From contig PKCN01000313.1 of the NCBI GenBank assembly GCA_002862205.1, positions 1 to 57,879 on the forward strand: 57,879 nucleotides of DNA, read 5' to 3'. The position numbers and the translations under genes are program-made. The DNA comes from Planctomycetaceae bacterium (GTDB lineage Bacteria > Planctomycetota > Planctomycetia > Pirellulales > Pirellulaceae). The notes below the pieces were generated by a model, which saw nothing but the letters and a program-made list of their open reading frames with translations, made no database searches and was not told the DNA's origin. Every line of letters starts with the position of its first letter. Position 1 is the first letter of the stretch. Shown piece after piece: positions 12,001-18,374 of the stretch.

Positions 12001-14068
12001 ATTCAGTGGCGCTGCCGATCAACAGCATTTGGAAAATGATGGGGTGATCTCTGTTTCTCAGTGGGCGAAAAATGTGCTGCCTGGGCCTGAAACCGCCACG
12101 GACGAGTCCAGTCAGTTATTGACGTTTGTGTTCAATATGGTGCCGGGTTCAGACGACATTTTTGAAACCTTGCCAGCGGTAGCGATTGATTCTGCAACAA
12201 ATGCCGGAACCTTGAACTATGTCCTCAAAGAGGATGTCAGCGGTGTTGCTGTGTTTGATGTGACGCTCGTAGATGATGGCAATATTGACATCAGCATCGG
12301 GGACCAGTGGGTTAGTGATCCACCACGACAGGTGACCATCACCGTTCAAGGTGTGAATAATCCACCCTCGTTTGATCTTGATACTTCCTCCATCAGTGTT
12401 GCCGAAGACAGTGGACCTTATTCCCAAGCCGTGATCAGCAATATCAGCCCGGGACCCGCGGACGAGTCAGCTCAGACTGTCAGTTTTGACATTGCCGAAC
12501 TCACGGCCGAACAGGCGGCGATGTTTGCTGCCGAGCCAACCATCAGTACTGATGGCATCTTGCAATTCACCACGGCAGTGCATCAGAACACTGTGAAGAC
12601 GGGGCCGGTCGTCCTGAGTGTCACCGCACGTGATTCCGAAGGTGCAATTAGTGATCCGGTGGAGGTGTCGATTGCAGTCTCGGAAGTTAATGATGCTCCG
12701 GTCGCTGTGGATGATACGCTTAGCGATACGGATGAGGATTCAGTCGTGCTCATTCCGCAGAGTGCCTTGTTGGACAATGATATTGATCCGGATTTGCTCA
12801 CCAACGATAACGAAACATTGACGGTCGTTCTCAGCACCGCCACCAGTGCCTTTGGTGCAACGCTGACGCTGGATTCTGCTAATGGTCAAATTGTCTATGA
12901 TCCATCTGGTTCACTTGCCATTCAGGCGCTGAAACCAGGGGAATTCCTGACCGACTTCTTCACCTATCAGGCGGAGGACTTCGAAGGACTTCGAAGTGGG
13001 TTTGGAACGGTATCACTACGTGTCGATGGGATCAATGATGCTCCCACGGTCGTGGCTGACGAAGTTGATGTCAATGAAAACGGCCCAACCGTGATCAACG
13101 TGCTCGGCAATGACAGGGATGTGGATGGCGTGATCAGGGAGTCCACGGTTGAGTTCGGGTTGGTTCCGGCTTTCGGAACCGTTTCTGTGAACGCTCAGGG
13201 ACTTGTTACCTATCGACCGTTTGGAGAGCTGGCCAATAACGACACCTTTACCTACAGCGTTAAGGATGACTTGGGAGCTAGAAGCGACACCGCGTTGGTG
13301 ACGATCTCGAGTAATAAACCGCCCGTTGCTGAAGATGACGCCGCTGTGACTTATGTCTCAGAATCGGTCCTGATTAACGTCCTCGAAAATGACTCGGATG
13401 CCGATGGCTCGATCGATGATCAGTCTGTGGACATCCGAATCACAGCTTCGCATGGAACGGCATTGGTTCAGGCTGATGGTCAGGTACTCTATACACCTGT
13501 CATTGGGTTCGTCGGAACTGACAGCTTCCAGTACCAAGTATCGGACAATAGTGGACGCGTAAGTGGCTTGGCCACCGTGACGGTAGAAGTCCTCGCCAGC
13601 CGCTTGCAAAATGCTGCCAATAAATATGATGTGACCGGAGACGGATTGATCACGCCACTTGATCCTCTGCGAATCATCAATTTCCTGGAAGCAGCCAACG
13701 CGGCTTCCGTTCCTGTCGCACCGGGAGCGGTCGGACCCGACTACTTCGATGTTAACGGGGACAGCATCATTTCCGTTAACGATGCCTTGCTGGTCATGAA
13801 TCAGCTGAGCAGTCTCAATAATGGGTCTGGCGAAGCGGCACCTGCGTTGATGCCTCTGGAGGAAGAAGACGCTGGTTTGGTTGAACGAGATCGAGAAGCG
13901 ATGACTTTCGCCCCGAACGACTTGGCTCCAACCGAAAAGGTCATGTTGAGCAACTGCGTGCCGTTGGTCAAAGACGAGGTTGTCGATCTGTTAGCGGCTG
14001 ATCAGGATGGCAAACCAGAGGACGAGAACCTCAAAGCGGTAGACGAGGTGCTTGCCGACCTCATCTGA
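2..14068 (+). CDS. Giant secreted multidomain protein (tandem cadherin/Ig-like repeats, C-terminal dockerin-like module), 5' partial
   Basis: The frame is open to the left edge, so the true start and any signal peptide lie outside the window; the first in-window start codon is a GTG at 32 and residue numbers count from it. Seen in order: PPC/DVUA0089-like beta domains (about 95-170, again near 400 and 1600-1710), a parallel beta-helix stretch rich in asparagine turns (about 1820-1930), a GEVED-type domain (about 2430-2530), then about a dozen cadherin/Ig-like repeats, each introduced by a VNDxP-like linker (about 2650-4500). The end has two Ca-binding dockerin-like EF loops (DVTGDGLITPLD and DVNGDSIISVND, about 4527-4600) and an acidic tail. 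Such proteins are typical planctomycete exoproteins; a surface or adhesive role is inference. About five copies of an unnamed beta module also occur inside it. Confidence 0.9.
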   Translation, partial: LDIDDRIGGRVHVIGQPGFPVIMTSINDTSVGAGFTPEGRVQKETRPGGGAAQSGDWQGLSFDPYSNDRNVAVHTEIEGNIGGFGDANAFLGVEESVGLLAANEKSGDENLRLGFKIHGAIAADRDVDLFSFEGAAGSMVWIDIDETDPRLDTILELIDGAGRVLAVSQNSREESNQGELAFVNDDLLRDGHALPMQLDHDAPENADGSYRDLYTTNDGDSGMRVVLPGVTGTRNDFFVRVRSNNLDSNIGGFQMSYSGVAAVAVGDEVVGLISGAKGVVTKVDSIAETLTYVLKTQMQFSTGEDLVSHPGNGVNGVSSLIADGATRGSYQLQLRLREVDEFAGSVVRYADLRYATDAIVATGLPAHSPLTGELTHLGPGLSLGNFSNTDRGAVSTAGFLASIDDQDYYGFTIARDPLATDGNEAVSVSLDIDWADGLTRPDTAIYGLRENPDGTFSLISRGNDSNVADDVITPIVPGQSTTQDDLSRGSQGTRDALVGPMKLPPGRYCIVVAHDGKMDVRLTQFTQFNAPAGLDPAAWAATRVQPLADTETLDLTPNRIDFQFGDIPFLIVPPAADADILVANPFTGRHDATIDTEVRDSYGGVAASERRFQVLAIERNDGGTDANSDSVYAISTEGLESELGLTGIETFTTNGTTNERQNNGNGVGINWRALSFAGTNPGNQEDEFLYGLGDRAGFNGGTLDANSAINGSVPRPPLNNLIYLMDPETGAAVGRNGVTLNDGFQSVNPLNVLHPNFGSFDLNDALTPWAGTNVVAQVEAPEDIVSLVGLGNSLYAFGVSGTYYRYLIQDDGDLVQIPVQTLNPPQALNHTPGSLAFASVTRGPHEFGIGNLFFGIEQGTSRMYAFAPGGAAQPIMEFGREFADLDPSLVNNADAANVAGMFFGHFQTSWQGGSLVGQTNAVNGNDFDFLGGGHGSVQLDPIDLSGFGADDLPTFYFDYRLHSDDRNDVNPNTVLVPGGVSDDPADTLRVSIAGDDGVWRMVATNNMTDGPAGRVWQTGGSATTTGGPSPNAPVEYDPAGSRGYTNVFTQTFVQELFDDSVDRQARIDLGPWAGDENVQIRIDFTTAGEARPDQTEINLLPGYQVADGHQLTLTGRMPNGDQHDPLTAPTATETFEFEHGLLVDLPAGAAVTEKVTLRSGPDTILTLLPDDGDPITNGNPANRELEVSTSDSAAEVADKVQELLALELPAAFPALTLTLHRSSERPGWLQIKGLPSGTVSFSGGSLNFGDKILGEPGVSAGSTAIEIGIDVEWAKERVAEQVQEVFADTIKFNDVSAANGLLLDSFPLVEGQNGNIGSLRVYKLIVEQSGAVPSHAKPFTMIHGQYVDPAPFDPTTDYPGEEFGVYGNNPTEQLFAGQRSKGVGGGSTSQAPAPTTKQGMGLGNYQFGLAERGERVISAITTGNTLTLVDDPFFEALYQSISGNRPVAQEVESGPYQFEVRLARQTVDANPVLFNERLADGFNLQVDSAGSDIVDGDVFTLSNGYETITFEFNDVTGTNDGVTPGNVEVPYLRTFSGGQLADAIRTAVNRGEVRDVLKVQATSQGGRLNDPSDPVVFFHGFAAADNLGGVFFESSNADLGAYAGLLDEKFEHNKISSAQNLNAGIWSEVAGVPTLSIDGTRADSEVDYYSFNVGSVGVTGAFEVDTNGFDPQLFLLESDGALLNFGSDSMTHTFNESGTYFLAVARVLPAGATILNPTFPVPASTLFGTPDEPVSYSPGFPQPAGPDDLYELNIGLENKSRHFSSIITGQDVGPGFDNGDRNRFRDQGVFIVDSNVVSFSSGDGVTIAAAPTASGPRVPAEGARPKPGSSQNLPLLNAENEIYGAVVENNLLIGNNRGIVLDGDLGMNGPNIHSRLMNNTVFNSNGAGIDILDGAAPTLLNNVLIENGIGVRGQNEGETVLRSTVFADNNVDVVGLGKGTEQQTIPSGQALFVNPDATGFNLAAGRPNFYPSDGSAVIDQSIASQPDRNNLVSIKDVIGIPPSPIVVSDRDLVGQLRENGSTSSGQGQNVNIDIGAIDRSDVTGPLATLMIPGDNDGDGIDIDPANTILQLKSGTYGFFEILISEGAGIGPDESSIDSERVMLVENRRRLVPDTEVVISYNSANRTLRFQSPAGLWRPDAVYEILLLNEALTLQDGTTRTPVADLAGNPLQPNRPDGQSRFTIVMPEVGIDFGDAYQSTTFADYATTREQDGARHAIIDTYDPTTQEYHLAEPRLGRYVDDDYFDSKSQSQMLVLDPSDPAQFIGDDLVVTLTVDGNEQDPASDGPFTITGVPGGVETQVEIDAAAIVQAGDNLAISAAHSFVAGSDVLGQDRLVYELVAPGTQASANRIPVEIDPSDSNVDVMGKLAATLDAQLAGLNLQVSVVYTAGSNSMVLLAHDDEEGVPVGTFTGDSDDYLVFGETIVDDINELLTSEVTGFLNPLDSAGAYVDVMVTGTGFLRAWVDFDDDGEFEADELVIDDESFTNAAAGVETRRLKIETPSDALAGRRWMRYRFSQDESVLPTGLVVGGEAEDYQIDVIRMALPQANPDLFTILEDGILDTSALPINEDPIDSNDDDIPDEDELPVDVEFVIGEMPEFGTLDLDIFDFLQTGNFSYDSNDDFNGIDTFTYRIATQDSRADEDNGDFSGDYTTVTIDVLPVNDKPDASASFVTGQEDRSKVITQEDLLEAADPDNEDPSPFVLPPGSTTLNSRDVDLMNEANQTFVISGVQGDGATLITAATPATSKGTGTNDLNNLEIVESGGGLLTVTVTDNVVGDVFSLAYAGHSATFELLDVNNPEPKDGTISVFVDPASDTTDSIANRLSTKIADAFAGSDPAIDIVIEPSSPNTLELSFVTPTVDVTAIGATFGGMQVADEVNVVAGPLSGDTVSLQLGTDTIEFEMVVEGDAAAAGRVAVELLPFESLSSDAARAAAADSLMRAMNREFKSRNWGVAASIADPIAEPNKITIEETAITAGRSLSTDRGEAIALFDHAGALIELYYIGKLDYNRDNNSPALGSDATNYDALSFVATDDGISIDLHNNRFVYGDPKTADLATADIEIKPINDVPVVNADGQADLVQMEEDTLDPTVVSAQPTGWESYFTGLGLAVPVPTEDETLVIPSNFLILNDERARDSAEDETIDALETDNNDASIRVFAATAQWDTTQFGGSVTVDPVTGDVTLVPPTDWYGDIIFKYTIEDEGINESIDGTRVVSPLVSPSSEAGLVTVSLQPVNDIPVAHDREMRFTETGADVADEFVFTADDLIDPVVVAPTGPGVVGPMPLVANTPHANTLGLPTPFNEAEQQMRVVEFSNANGDTVGVVDLPTGAGNEELILNSNTGGLYVLSFTDSVFTSGKFIPSPNYNERTPFVATDGFTYRIMDDGQADASDLTGQGYMDFDQDDEISAISAPGVVTISVTETNDAPGFDIPNLTLDILERDDSLGTVIAGFADDILPGPPTAIDETTHQNVSFTVVVDASTPNDLIESALLSPTGDLTVVTYPDAVGQVTMIVTATDAPKDPSEPFTPRTTVESITINVRPVNDGPRLNDNWVDNEGFVGTDEAWSVDPENAIGEVPITYTLREDNTQAFGVMQDYTIPMNAAVGAGYQRVGLLDVFTVGPENELVDIFPGGVPFDTASEQRLELIEFGSPSELDPTVLITERGGVLVPVVDPTTGLITELSYTPPLDFNEDIGGFDSFQYTVQDNKADEGESYDLATDALFEDRLTRSNRVYLKLNAVNDRPVFTPETQEVVVLEDSAEFTRPGYSINTLGGPLLTAFDEHSQDLSFSVDLVDQPAFYSGSGLTLNDFFSIAPSIDETTGALNFKPAADVFGAFEFEVLLEDGGVDNVSRGDLNSSIPLTITIDIRPVNDPPIEDNPTDLNKQILEDSMAEWDEATLLAPFVTGPDNENFLTDGGNQTLQLAPTTFPTDSRNGGIVRYVEENGDIKLRYTPRIDFNGIDEFVYTVIDDGESIAIDGTVYSEPRIATKTVTVTVDAVNDKPRFSGAADQQHLENDGVISVSQWAKNVLPGPETATDESSQLLTFVFNMVPGSDDIFETLPAVAIDSATNAGTLNYVLKEDVSGVAVFDVTLVDDGNIDISIGDQWVSDPPRQVTITVQGVNNPPSFDLDTSSISVAEDSGPYSQAVISNISPGPADESAQTVSFDIAELTAEQAAMFAAEPTISTDGILQFTTAVHQNTVKTGPVVLSVTARDSEGAISDPVEVSIAVSEVNDAPVAVDDTLSDTDEDSVVLIPQSALLDNDIDPDLLTNDNETLTVVLSTATSAFGATLTLDSANGQIVYDPSGSLAIQALKPGEFLTDFFTYQAEDFEGLRSGFGTVSLRVDGINDAPTVVADEVDVNENGPTVINVLGNDRDVDGVIRESTVEFGLVPAFGTVSVNAQGLVTYRPFGELANNDTFTYSVKDDLGARSDTALVTISSNKPPVAEDDAAVTYVSESVLINVLENDSDADGSIDDQSVDIRITASHGTALVQADGQVLYTPVIGFVGTDSFQYQVSDNSGRVSGLATVTVEVLASRLQNAANKYDVTGDGLITPLDPLRIINFLEAANAASVPVAPGAVGPDYFDVNGDSIISVNDALLVMNQLSSLNNGSGEAAPALMPLEEEDAGLVERDREAMTFAPNDLAPTEKVMLSNCVPLVKDEVVDLLAADQDGKPEDENLKAVDEVLADLI

Positions 14069-14100
14069 GTTGCCCCGTCTGGCGAGGATTCAAGCCATGT

Positions 14101-14130
14101 CGAATGAGGCAGACAAGTCTGCCTCATTCG
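14101..14130 (+). terminator. Strong hairpin after the giant gene, probable terminator
   Basis: A perfect 13-bp stem (cgaatgaggcaga pairing with tctgcctcattcg) around a 4-nt loop begins 33 nt after the stop codon. There is no long T tract behind it, so it is either a weak intrinsic terminator or a 3'-end stabiliser. Confidence 0.5.
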
Positions 14131-14200
14131 TTCAGACGCTTAACATCAGGGAATCTGATGAAGGCCAGCTTGGTGTGGCCAGCCTTTGGGACTGCACGTT

Positions 14201-14251
14201 ATGGCTCTGTGCATGTTGTGGCTCTGTGCATGTTGTGGCTCTGTGCATGTT
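14201..14251. repeat. Tandem repeat, 3 x 17 bp
   Basis: Three head-to-tail copies of gtggctctgtgcatgtt; the first begins with a instead of g and the others are identical. It is one of several short arrays in this window with locus-specific units. Confidence 0.9.
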
Positions 14252-14399
14252 GATCGGCACGGTTGACCTGCACGGTGGTGGGAACGATCGTCCGGATCAT
14301 GATGTTTGTGGGGGTGAATCGTTTTTTGTGGATTGTGAGGGCTGGCGCGGCCGATAGTACCTGTTGAGGGTCTTTTCTTGGCCGTGGGAGAACGTGGCG

Positions 14400-16088
14400 A
14401 TGAGCCTGATCGGAACAATCCAGCAATCAGCAGGCGCCCTGCAAGCGGCCCAGATTGGATTGCAAGTCGTTGGCAACAATATTGCCAACGCCAATACACC
14501 GGGTTACATCCGTCAGCAATTGGAGCAGGCCTCTGCTTCTGCCGTTCGCGATGGCGGGTTGATCAAGGGGCTGGGGGTTCGGACGACCGGCATCGTTCAA
14601 AACGTTGACAAGGCCTTGATCGAGCGGATGTACCGCGCCAAGTCTGCGTTGGATGGAGCTGAGGCGTTGCAGCAGGCTTATTCCCAGTTGGAGGAAATCA
14701 CGACCGATCTCGATAATTCGGGTTTAAGCCAGCAGCTATCACTTTTCAATAATTCACTTCATGAGTTGTCCGCGCAACCCGCGGACAGGGCATTGCGTGA
14801 ATTTGTTGTGTTGCAGGGTGAGACGCTTGCCTCGAACATCCGCCGCACGCGTGAGTCAGTGTTGGAGCGGCGTGAATTGTGGGATGGTGAATTGGCGAAT
14901 ATGACCAGCAAGATTAATCATCTTTCAAGTCGCATTGCAGATCTCAATATTCAAATTGCCGGCATCGAGGGCGGAGGTCTGATCCAGAGTGATGCCACAG
15001 GTTTGCGTGATCAGCGTTACCGTGACCTGGAAGAACTTTCGGGTATTCTCAATATCAATGTTCAGGAGCAAACGAGCGGAACCGTTTCAGTATTCATCGG
15101 TGGTGATTATCTGATCAATAGTGGTAATTATCGTGATGTCTATACTGCCTACAACGAGAAGCTGAAGGGTACCGAGGTTCGGATTGTGGAGACTGATTCG
15201 CCATTGCAGGCGAAGGAGGGGGTGCTCGTTGCAACCATGAAGGCGCGGGACGAAGTGTTTGGATCCTTCGTTGATACCATCGACTCGATGGCAACAGGTT
15301 TGATTCGCAGCTTCAATGAATTGCATTCACAGGGACAGGGTCGGCGTGGATTCAGTGAGCTGACCGGATTTTCAAGAACCGAACCCGTGGTTCCCTTGTC
15401 CCGGGCTGAATTGCCGTGGAGTCCCAAAAATGGCACCTTCGATATCAATGTGGTTGATGACGCAGGAGAGTTGGTGAGTACTCATCGCATCAACGTGCAG
15501 ATGCTCGACCAGATTAGCGATTCAACGGTTTCGTCGATTGTCGCAGATATTGATGCGATCCCCGGTCTACAAGCAAGTGTCACCAGTGATGGCAGAGTCA
15601 ACATCTCATCCGAATCCCCGGTTGCCCGGTTTACGTTTGGCGAGGATACCAGCGGTTTCCTTGCTGCTGCTGGAATCAATTCATTCTTTACAGGTAAAGA
15701 TGCCGGCAATATGGGGATCAACAGCCAGTTGTTGGAAGATTCCGACTATCTGGCGATCAGTGCCGGCGGTATCGGCGTTGATACGGAAGTCTTGAATCAA
15801 CTGGTTGATCTGGTTGATACTCCACTGGACACATTGGATGGCAGGACCGTCCGAGAAACCTACGAAGATACGGTGGCGTCTTTGGGGCAGCAGATCAGTT
15901 TGCAGCAAAATGCCACGATCGGTTTGAAGGATTTTCATGCCACGCTTCAGAGCCAGCACCTAGCGATCACAGGTGTCAATATTGATGAAGAATCGATTCG
16001 TATGATCGCCTATCAACGTTGCTTTCAAGCATCTTCTCGAGTCATCGCCGCTGCGAGCGAAATGCTTGAGTTACTGGTTGCCCTTTAG
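14400..16088 (+). CDS. flgK: Flagellar hook-associated protein 1 FlgK
   Basis: FlgK joins the flagellar hook to the filament and is exported through the flagellar type III apparatus. The N-terminus has the rod/hook signature (SAGALQAAQ, then NNIANANTPGYIRQQ) and the C-terminus the matching helical pair (GVNIDEESIRMIAYQR, then QASSRVIAAASEML). The start at 14400 is chosen because GGGAG lies at 14386-14390; the open frame extends 12 codons further upstream without a better site. The 562-aa length is normal for the family. No flgL, fliD or other flagellar gene is adjacent, so the gene is isolated here, and flgL is expected elsewhere. An imperfect 18-bp duplication (ttactggttgccctttag) spans the stop codon. 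Confidence 0.93.
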   Translation: MSLIGTIQQSAGALQAAQIGLQVVGNNIANANTPGYIRQQLEQASASAVRDGGLIKGLGVRTTGIVQNVDKALIERMYRAKSALDGAEALQQAYSQLEEITTDLDNSGLSQQLSLFNNSLHELSAQPADRALREFVVLQGETLASNIRRTRESVLERRELWDGELANMTSKINHLSSRIADLNIQIAGIEGGGLIQSDATGLRDQRYRDLEELSGILNINVQEQTSGTVSVFIGGDYLINSGNYRDVYTAYNEKLKGTEVRIVETDSPLQAKEGVLVATMKARDEVFGSFVDTIDSMATGLIRSFNELHSQGQGRRGFSELTGFSRTEPVVPLSRAELPWSPKNGTFDINVVDDAGELVSTHRINVQMLDQISDSTVSSIVADIDAIPGLQASVTSDGRVNISSESPVARFTFGEDTSGFLAAAGINSFFTGKDAGNMGINSQLLEDSDYLAISAGGIGVDTEVLNQLVDLVDTPLDTLDGRTVRETYEDTVASLGQQISLQQNATIGLKDFHATLQSQHLAITGVNIDEESIRMIAYQRCFQASSRVIAAASEMLELLVAL

Positions 16089-16144
16089 TTACTGGTTGCG
16101 ATCGAAAGGTTCCGATCCTTCATCATCTCCCAAAGTCACTTGAG

Positions 16145-16273
16145 TTGAGCTCCTTCTATCGCAACGACGCTCTCCTGCTGGCTGCCTTTACGATGCTCAT
16201 TGTCGATCTGGCATCGTTGCTATTCATGCTGGTTCTGACTGTTTCGGTGGTTTCAGTCAGGCTCATTGACTAG
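16145..16273 (+). other. Possible small hydrophobic ORF, unproven
   Basis: A TTG-initiated frame of 42 codons, with an internal ATG at 16193, encodes a peptide whose second half is one hydrophobic stretch ending in VSVRLID. It has no visible ribosome binding site and its last 4 bases overlap the 3' end of the convergent phosphatase gene. It may be chance; it is recorded because it is too short for usual gene callers. Confidence 0.12.
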
Positions 16274-17046
16274 TCAGAAGATGATGAGTCGTCACCTGCA
16301 GTTGACGTTTGATCCTGTTTTTTTCCATTCACTGTCGTGATCCAGTTTTTGCATCCCTTGCTGATATCGAGCATTTTGCTCTTGAAAGCAAGCATCGGTG
16401 AAGACTTCACATGTCCATGCCGGTTGGCTTGTATGATTGCCTTACCACCAATTTCGTAGGCGGTCAGGTATCCATACCCAAAGCAGTAGGTGTCGATGCA
16501 TACCAGGTGCCCGAGATTCATGACTTGTCCATTGGGTTGCGGTGTATGACCGACAATGACGCGTTTGCCGCTCTTGTGGGGAGCCGGGAATGGGGCCGTC
16601 AGGTGAGTCCAGTACGTCATTATCTCAGGCTGTTCAAACATCGCAACGTCAGGATCGTACGATGCGTGTACAAAGATGGTGTCGTCGATTTCATGGTGTG
16701 GAAGCAACTCATGGAAAAAGGCAAGATGATTCGATGGAATCCTCGACAGTGAACCACCGTAGCTTGCCAGAGTCGAGTTTCCTCCGTTAGCACGCCACAC
16801 CGAGTCATCGAGGCCATTGATGGCGACACCCATGAGCATGATCTCGTGATTGCCCCGCAATGCGACCACTTGGGTACGTGTCTGCAAGTCGATGATTTGA
16901 TCGACTGCATCACGACTGTCGGGCCCGCGGTCGACATAGTCCCCGAGGAATACGATTTCATCCTCGGGTTGTGGATCAATGGCCTCGATTACCGAGCGAA
17001 GTGCTTTAGCGCATCCATGGATGTCGCCGATTGCGAATCGACGCAT
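16270..17046 (-). CDS. PPP-family metallophosphatase (serine/threonine phosphatase or ApaH-like)
   Basis: A cytoplasmic calcineurin-like phosphoesterase of 258 aa. The metal-site motifs of the PPP family are all present in order: GDIHG (Asp8, His10), GDYVDRGPDS (Asp36, Asp39), RGNHE (Asn66, His67), then the later histidines in FVHASYDPD and VGHTPQPNG. Family members either remove phosphate from proteins (PrpA/PrpE type) or hydrolyse diadenosine polyphosphates (ApaH type); the sequence does not decide between these. The C-terminal tail is a charged, low-complexity serine-rich stretch. The gene converges with flgK and lies downstream of the algH-like gene on the same strand, about 110 bases away. 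No partner kinase is visible nearby. Confidence 0.88.
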   Translation of the reverse strand: MRRFAIGDIHGCAKALRSVIEAIDPQPEDEIVFLGDYVDRGPDSRDAVDQIIDLQTRTQVVALRGNHEIMLMGVAINGLDDSVWRANGGNSTLASYGGSLSRIPSNHLAFFHELLPHHEIDDTIFVHASYDPDVAMFEQPEIMTYWTHLTAPFPAPHKSGKRVIVGHTPQPNGQVMNLGHLVCIDTYCFGYGYLTAYEIGGKAIIQANRHGHVKSSPMLAFKSKMLDISKGCKNWITTVNGKKQDQTSTAGDDSSSSD

Positions 17047-17160
17047 TTAGAGCCTCTTTGGCTGCAGAGCACGACTTGCTGGGCGACCGTGAGGCGACAT
17101 TGTCTTCAGAACAAGGAATGAAAAAGGTATCGATGTGAAGTTGAAATCAGCAGGATTCGT

Positions 17161-17832
17161 TCAATTCAGGTTGGGGTCACCAAAGCGGACACCCGGTGCC
17201 ATTTCGTTCAGGATTTCATGCCCGCATCGTTTGACCGCTTCTTCCCAAACTTCGTCAGTGTTTCCAAAGATGACTTCGGGATCGGGTGTTCCTGCTAGCC
17301 ACCCGCCTACACGCAATTCTTCATCCAGTTGACCCGGTCCCCAACCGCTGTAGTGCGAAATGTATCGCACTTTTGCATCCGGCCGCCTTAGCAAGATACG
17401 AAGATGATCATCGTCACCTGTGATCCATGCAGGTGGGTTGCCCAGATCAATCGACATCGAACCCCAAGGTTCCGCTGGATGATCGTGAACTGTGTACTTG
17501 ATGCCCTGATGGTTGGTTTGTTCGGGGGTTAAGAGTTCACCAGCAGGATCATACGGGCCACATGGTTCACCTATTCCTGGCAAGTCATGAAGAGCCAGCA
17601 ATGGGCCCTCGACCGGGCCACCACAATGGATCGTGTCATCTTCCCGCAATGGTTTGTCGTCGCCACCATCCTCAATCAACTCTCGAAATCGTCGCTCGGT
17701 GGGGCGATTGATTGCCAAACCAAATGCCCCCTGAACGTCGTGTCGGATGATGAAAATCACCGAACGCATGAAATTTCCATCGGTCAGGTAAGGAGATGCA
17801 ATCAGTAGCTGACCGGAAAGATTGGTTGTCAT
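17161..17832 (-). CDS. YqgE/AlgH family protein (DUF179)
   Basis: A 223-aa protein with the family N-terminus (GQLLIASPYLTDGNFMRSV) and the following FGLAINRPT segment, then the conserved GGPV and the late SGWGPGQLDEEL motif. The fold is known; the biochemical function is not settled, and in some proteobacteria it is linked to alginate regulation. The ATG start at 17832 fits the family N-terminus. It is followed on the same strand by the PPP phosphatase, and a 542-base gap separates it from the FabH-like gene upstream. Confidence 0.9.
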   Translation of the reverse strand: MTTNLSGQLLIASPYLTDGNFMRSVIFIIRHDVQGAFGLAINRPTERRFRELIEDGGDDKPLREDDTIHCGGPVEGPLLALHDLPGIGEPCGPYDPAGELLTPEQTNHQGIKYTVHDHPAEPWGSMSIDLGNPPAWITGDDDHLRILLRRPDAKVRYISHYSGWGPGQLDEELRVGGWLAGTPDPEVIFGNTDEVWEEAVKRCGHEILNEMAPGVRFGDPNLN

Positions 17833-18374
17833 CTGGCATTCCCAAAATTACGAGAATTACATGGATTGAAAGTCGTGCATGTGACTGTGGTGACAGCGCT
17901 GTGATGGATCCCAGTGCAGCTTACACGTTTGGATTCATCCAGTCCTGATCGCGTCAACGCCCTGATTGAAAAAATGAGACATCGACAGCATATACGTAAC
18001 GATAAATCAGCGTGGTTGCGATTTGAGCGGGGGAATGGCGATGTCCTCATGTTGGAATGCTTCCCGCAAGTCTGGAGTTGGATCAAGACGGCGGAGATGT
18101 TCATGAGGCGGTGTGATCGATCGTTTCTGGTCGACCGACACGCTCTTTCACTCAAACTCTGTCTTGGGAATTTCCTCATTCGTAAGCGTCTCGTCAGCGT
18201 CTCGTCATCACTGGTGATGCGTCAAGCGTGTCGATTCGGATTCAAGTCGGTGGATTGGCTCCTGATTGAACGCCATCACGCTTGAGTTCCCAGCTATCAG
18301 TGGTAGGTGCTGATTGCGAGGGGATGGAGTCGAGGTGGCAGACAGGAAGGCAGCGAGGCGTTCTCGCCGCTGGA
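17833..18374. other. Intergenic region between FabH-like gene and algH-like gene
   Basis: 542 bases. Open frames on both strands (for example plus 17914-18285) show no domain, no ribosome binding site and no composition like the neighbouring genes, so I call none of them. A short direct duplication, agcgtctcgtc twice, lies near 18190-18211. The region should contain the promoter of the algH-like gene, but I could not identify one with confidence. Confidence 0.5.

Larger units (their letters stand above)
14069..14399. other. Intergenic region between giant exoprotein gene and flgK
   Basis: 331 bases without a convincing gene. It holds a perfect hairpin just after the stop codon (14101-14130) and a threefold 17-bp tandem repeat (14201-14251). 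I found no clear sigma-70, sigma-28 or sigma-54 promoter for flgK by eye. Short open frames here lack ribosome binding sites and run through the repeat. Confidence 0.6.

Noticed and set aside
17914-18285. 123-codon plus-strand ORF between the algH-like and FabH-like genes
   Set aside because: No domain, no start signal, and opposite orientation to both neighbours; a minus-strand frame covers the same bases.
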